A DNA stretch of 64,000 bases. Source: Nafulsella turpanensis ZLM-10 (GTDB taxonomy: Bacteria; Bacteroidota; Bacteroidia; Cytophagales; Cyclobacteriaceae). The DNA lies in assembly GCF_000346615.1 (NCBI RefSeq), contig NZ_ANNU01000019.1, positions 1 to 64,000 of the forward strand. Direction: 5' to 3'. Under the pieces are notes generated by a model that saw nothing but the letters and a program-made list of their open reading frames with translations, did not search any database and had not been told where the DNA came from. The position numbers were made by a program, and so were the translations under genes. This document shows, in pieces, positions 62,906 through 64,000 of this stretch (position 1 is its first letter; the number at the start of each line of letters is the position of its first letter).

Positions 62906-63267
62906 ACTCTCATTGGTTATGCGAACAACTTGCAGCGGTTCTATAACATTTCCAAGGAACTGAGAAATCAGAAAGGAGTTGGAGGTGGGAAGAATTTTAT
63001 GAAAAATATTTCTGTCCTTTTTGTTCAAACGTAAAAATGGGCTTATTTAAGGTTGCTTTTGGGGTTTTTGTGGGAGGCCTTATCAGCCCCTGAGTAGGGA
63101 AGAGCGCTGGCTGAGATGCCTGCTGATTTTCTTATGTTAAATAGATTTTGTACTTTTGCATTTATAGACAGCCCCGGGTAGCTTCCGCATCATTAGTATT
63201 CTGCTTTTGACTGCCGCTCTTTTGCTACCATTTGTCACTTTTTGTCAATTCAATTATTCACTTCCGT
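62906..63267. other. Intergenic region upstream of proA
   Basis: No gene. It contains the candidate proA promoter at 63151-63158. Confidence 0.5.
63151..63158 (+). promoter_or_regulatory. Putative promoter (-7) for proA
   Basis: TActTTTG followed by CA, exact TAnnTTTG. About 100 nt of leader to the ATG at 63268. No good -33 box. Confidence 0.45.
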
Positions 63268-64000
63268 ATGAACCTACAGCAGGTATTTATAGACGTAAAA
63301 CAAGCAAGCAGAAAATTAAACCTTCTGTCAGAAGAAAAAATTAATCAGGTATTGGCAGATTTGGCCGACCAGGCAGAGGCCAGTGCAGAAAATATTCTCA
63401 GGGAAAATAAGAAAGACCTGGAGCGGATGGAAAACACCGATCCGAAGTATGACCGCCTGAAACTCACCAAAGAGCGTATTGGTGGAATTGCCGCCGATAT
63501 CCGGAATGTAATTCAACTGCCATCTCCCCTGGGCAGGATCCTTAATGAACGGAAGCTGGATAATGGCCTGGAGCTTAAAAAAGTATCTGTTCCGCTGGGT
63601 GTAATTGGTATTATCTACGAAGCCCGCCCAAATGTTACCTTCGATGTATTCAGCCTTTGTCTTAAATCAGGTAATGCATTGGTATTGAAGGGTGGTAGCG
63701 ATGCAACAGATTCGAACAGGGCTATAGTAAAGATTATTCACGAGGTGCTGGATAAAAACGGCGTGGACAGGAATATCGTACAGCTACTTCCTCCTGAGCG
63801 TGAAGCTACGCACGAAATGCTGCAGGCAGTCGATTATGTAGATATTATTATTCCAAGAGGTAGCCAGGGGCTTATCAACTATGTGCGGGAAAATTCTAAA
63901 GTGCCGGTTATTGAAACCGGGGCAGGGATTGTGCATACCTATTACGATAAGTTTGCCGATACGGAAAAAGGGAAGAACATTGTGGTAAATGCCAAGACCC
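63268..64000 (+). CDS. proA: Glutamate-5-semialdehyde dehydrogenase, 5' part (runs off the window)
   Basis: 244 codons are visible from ATG 63268, with no stop. Typical ProA blocks: [76 protein letters not shown], and [14 protein letters not shown]. It reduces gamma-glutamyl phosphate to glutamate-5-semialdehyde in proline synthesis. A proB partner is not in the window. Confidence 0.96.
   Translation, partial: MNLQQVFIDVKQASRKLNLLSEEKINQVLADLADQAEASAENILRENKKDLERMENTDPKYDRLKLTKERIGGIAADIRNVIQLPSPLGRILNERKLDNGLELKKVSVPLGVIGIIYEARPNVTFDVFSLCLKSGNALVLKGGSDATDSNRAIVKIIHEVLDKNGVDRNIVQLLPPEREATHEMLQAVDYVDIIIPRGSQGLINYVRENSKVPVIETGAGIVHTYYDKFADTEKGKNIVVNAKT

Noticed and set aside
1-64000. CRISPR arrays, rRNA genes, toxin-antitoxin pairs, defence systems
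   Set aside because: I saw no regular direct repeats with spacers, no rRNA sequence, and no recognisable defence or TA gene in any ORF.

Overview
The window looks like a chromosomal segment of a Bacteroidota member, most likely a marine or soil Cytophagales-type bacterium. The signs are a SusC/SusD pair, a second TonB-dependent receptor, a large secreted protein with a gliding-motility-associated (type IX sorting) C-terminus, many lipoproteins, and repeated promoters of the Bacteroidota form TAnnTTTG. Most of it is ordinary core and accessory chromosome. There are two IS110-family elements, and next to one of them is a short array that I read as integron gene cassettes.

Layout. 0-0.6 kb: 3'-truncated IS110-family transposase. 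0.9-2.15 kb: two minus-strand genes (a DUF3828-like exported protein and a J-domain protein), each followed by a 131-bp attC-like site, with a shorter attC-like hairpin at the upstream end. No integrase is visible. 2.5-4.6 kb: an SSB without the acidic tail, a divergent zinc-ribbon protein and a membrane-anchored EEP hydrolase. 5.2-7.5 kb: a PurF-like amidotransferase, then a promoter-terminator unit with no ORF (candidate sRNA). 7.6-9.1 kb: IS110 element with its transposase split at an A8 run. 9.2-13.8 kb: SusD and SusC. 14.3-22 kb: IscA/ErpA-type protein, methylmalonyl-CoA epimerase, a tiny lipoprotein, KAS III, an S9 peptidase fused to a sulfatase-modifying-factor-like domain, ThiL and an SDR. 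22-25.8 kb: gliding-motility-type protein divergent from an RlmD-like rRNA methyltransferase. 26-31.4 kb: iron-uptake block (siderophore receptor, PepSY reductase split at a T8 run, two copies of a Fur-box-like operator), a porin-like remnant and a TDT transporter. 31.7-42.3 kb: lipoproteins, SDR, CDF cation exporter, sensor kinase, TIGR02587/TIGR02588 pair, EF-hand protein, and a phospholipase-D gene whose 5' end carries a frameshifting 17-bp duplication. 42.4-46.1 kb: two tRNA-Lys, a BatE-like TPR/SH3 protein, egtB-egtD (ergothioneine) and tRNA-Leu. 46.2-50.6 kb: TolB-like lipoprotein and the curli export genes csgE-csgF-csgG. 50.9-64 kb: interrupted lipoprotein, M42 peptidase, CrcB with a tiny membrane protein, BNR/VPS10 protein, DinB protein, a degenerate class-C beta-lactamase relative, AcpH-like hydrolase, UPF1-like helicase, GNAT, and the start of proA.

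How the genes work together. The clearest functional units are the iron block (receptor plus PepSY reductase sharing one operator type), the two-gene ergothioneine operon, the three-gene curli export operon (no curlin subunit gene in view), and the SusCD outer-membrane importer. Several loci are damaged or finely balanced: A8 in the transposase, T8 in the PepSY gene, a 17-bp duplication in the PLD gene, and an in-frame TGA in a lipoprotein. The two homopolymer cases each need one extra base and could be slippage, decay or sequencing error.

The most unusual item is the attC-flanked cassette pair at 0.9-2.15 kb beside an IS110-family element. All calls rest on reading the sequence; no database search was run.
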